Source: an uncultured Christensenella sp.
Lineage (GTDB): Bacteria > Bacillota > Clostridia > Christensenellales > UBA1242
Assembly: GCA_949291975.1 (NCBI GenBank)
Contig: CASEYA010000109.1
Span: forward strand, 1-5,025
Direction: 5' to 3'
DNA length: 5,025 bases
The position numbers and the translations under genes were made by a program. Positions 4,650-5,025 of the stretch are shown here, one piece after another; the stretch's first letter is position 1, and each line of letters begins with the position of its first letter. The notes under the pieces were generated by a model. It made no database searches, was not told where the DNA came from, and was given only the letters and a program-made list of their open reading frames with translations.

Positions 4650-4663
4650 TACATCAAGGTGTA
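4650..4663 (-). repeat. Shortened relative of the 19-bp element
   Basis: The plus strand reads TACATCAAGGTGTA. On the minus strand it is TACACCTTGATGTA, which keeps both arms of the 19-bp element (TACACC and TGATGTA) with the central bases removed. It is therefore a near-palindrome of the same half-sites with shorter spacing. This may be chance in AT-rich DNA. Confidence 0.35.
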
Positions 4664-4689
4664 AGTTTTGAACAAACTTAAATTTTTTT
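4662..4689 (+). terminator. AT-rich terminator-like hairpin
   Basis: TAAGTTT (4662-4668) pairs perfectly with AAACTTA (4674-4680) around TGAAC, followed by AA and seven T (4683-4689). The stem is weak in GC but the T-run is good. It could stop plus-strand read-through past the candidate RNA, or act within the leader of the right-edge gene. Confidence 0.4.
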
Positions 4690-4942
4690 GTCCAAATGCT
4701 TAAAAATCATACAGAGACAAAACGGGTAAATCAAAACAACCATAAGTTTTAATTAAGAAGTTTAAACGATAAATTTAAAAACAACAAAAATTAAAGGCTT
4801 TTAGTTCGTCAGACAACTGTTAGATAAAAAATCAAAATTTTTTAAAAATCAAAGATTAAAAAATAGAAAAAAAATTTAGAATCAAAAATGAAAATCAAAA
4901 CACTAAATTTTTAAAATACCAACAAAAAATGGGGAAACAAAA

Positions 4943-5025
4943 ATGAAAATCAAAAAGGAGTTCAAAATTAATCCGTTCAGCACCAAAAAACTGAATTTCA
5001 TGGCAGCCCTTTTTGTTTGTTTTTC
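4943..5025 (+). CDS. Partial CDS, N-terminus of a probable membrane protein (runs off right edge)
   Basis: An open frame from ATG 4943 reaches the window edge with no stop, giving 27 residues that start MKIKKEFKINPFSTKKLNFM and continue AALFVCF. A basic, soluble N-terminus followed by the start of a hydrophobic stretch at residue 19 suggests a first membrane helix or signal segment. The pattern, with STKKL just before the helix, reminds me of small multipass importers such as ECF S-components, but this is a guess from too few residues. GGGGA (4931-4935) lies about 8 nt before the ATG. AAGGAG (4955-4960) inside the frame would place a start at a non-ATG codon (ATT at 4967), so I keep the ATG. 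Codons such as CCG, AGC, ACC and CTG are unusual beside the left-hand genes. It diverges from the minus-strand cluster. Confidence 0.6.
   Translation, partial: MKIKKEFKINPFSTKKLNFMAALFVCF

Larger units (their letters stand above)
4548..4942. other. AT-rich intergenic region, right part, upstream of the right-edge gene
   Basis: No credible gene is seen. The stretch holds several AT-rich hairpins, including TTTGAA with TTCAAA (4565-4570 and about 4590-4595), a shortened relative of the 19-bp element (4650-4663), and a terminator-like hairpin (4662-4689). From about 4840 on it is almost entirely A-rich on the plus strand. I found no convincing promoter for the right-edge gene here, so its transcript may begin at 4438 or at a site I cannot recognise. 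Confidence 0.55.

Noticed and set aside
4322..4663. CRISPR array or replication origin suggested by the repeated elements
   Set aside because: There are only two exact copies 195 bp apart with no regular spacing, and no DnaA-box cluster (TTATCCACA-like) is present.

Overview
The window is very AT-rich. It has vegetative-type promoters (TTGACA/TATAAT-like, 17-nt spacers), AAGGAG-type ribosome binding sites, TAA stops and a tRNA gene with CCA encoded. Together these suggest a low-GC Gram-positive (Bacillota-like) bacterium, perhaps an uncultured host-associated lineage. Trp is encoded by TGG where I checked, so there is no sign of a recoded UGA. The genus cannot be read from the sequence.

Every recognisable gene from the left edge to about 3.97 kb lies on the minus strand. 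In transcription order (right to left) they are: tRNA-Ser(GGA) with its own promoter and terminator; a GNAT N-acetyltransferase; a 98-residue orphan; a 238-residue orphan with a near-consensus promoter and a terminator; an O6-alkylguanine-DNA alkyltransferase; a 290-residue orphan with a perfect-consensus promoter; and the first 27 codons of a gene leaving at the left edge. Only the GNAT gene and the 98-residue gene look co-transcribed. The others appear to be single-gene units. The two recognised enzymes are ordinary housekeeping or accessory functions (acetyl transfer, alkylation repair), and nothing links them to the orphans.

From about 3.97 to 4.94 kb there is nearly 1 kb of AT-rich DNA with no credible protein gene. 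It is not empty. A plus-strand promoter at 4403-4431 is followed by a roughly 110-nt segment that can fold and ends in a terminator-like hairpin. This may be a small RNA or an attenuated leader. A 19-bp near-palindromic element occurs twice (4322-4340 and 4517-4535), the second copy forming the upper part of that hairpin, and a shortened relative lies at 4650-4663. A plus-strand gene starts at 4943 and runs off the right edge; its N-terminus looks like that of a membrane protein.

The best leads for something undescribed are a motif shared by the two larger orphans (IY-hydrophobic-x-NYD...N-x-EPC) and the candidate structured RNA with its repeated element. I see no complete new multi-gene system, CRISPR array, transposase or phage gene.
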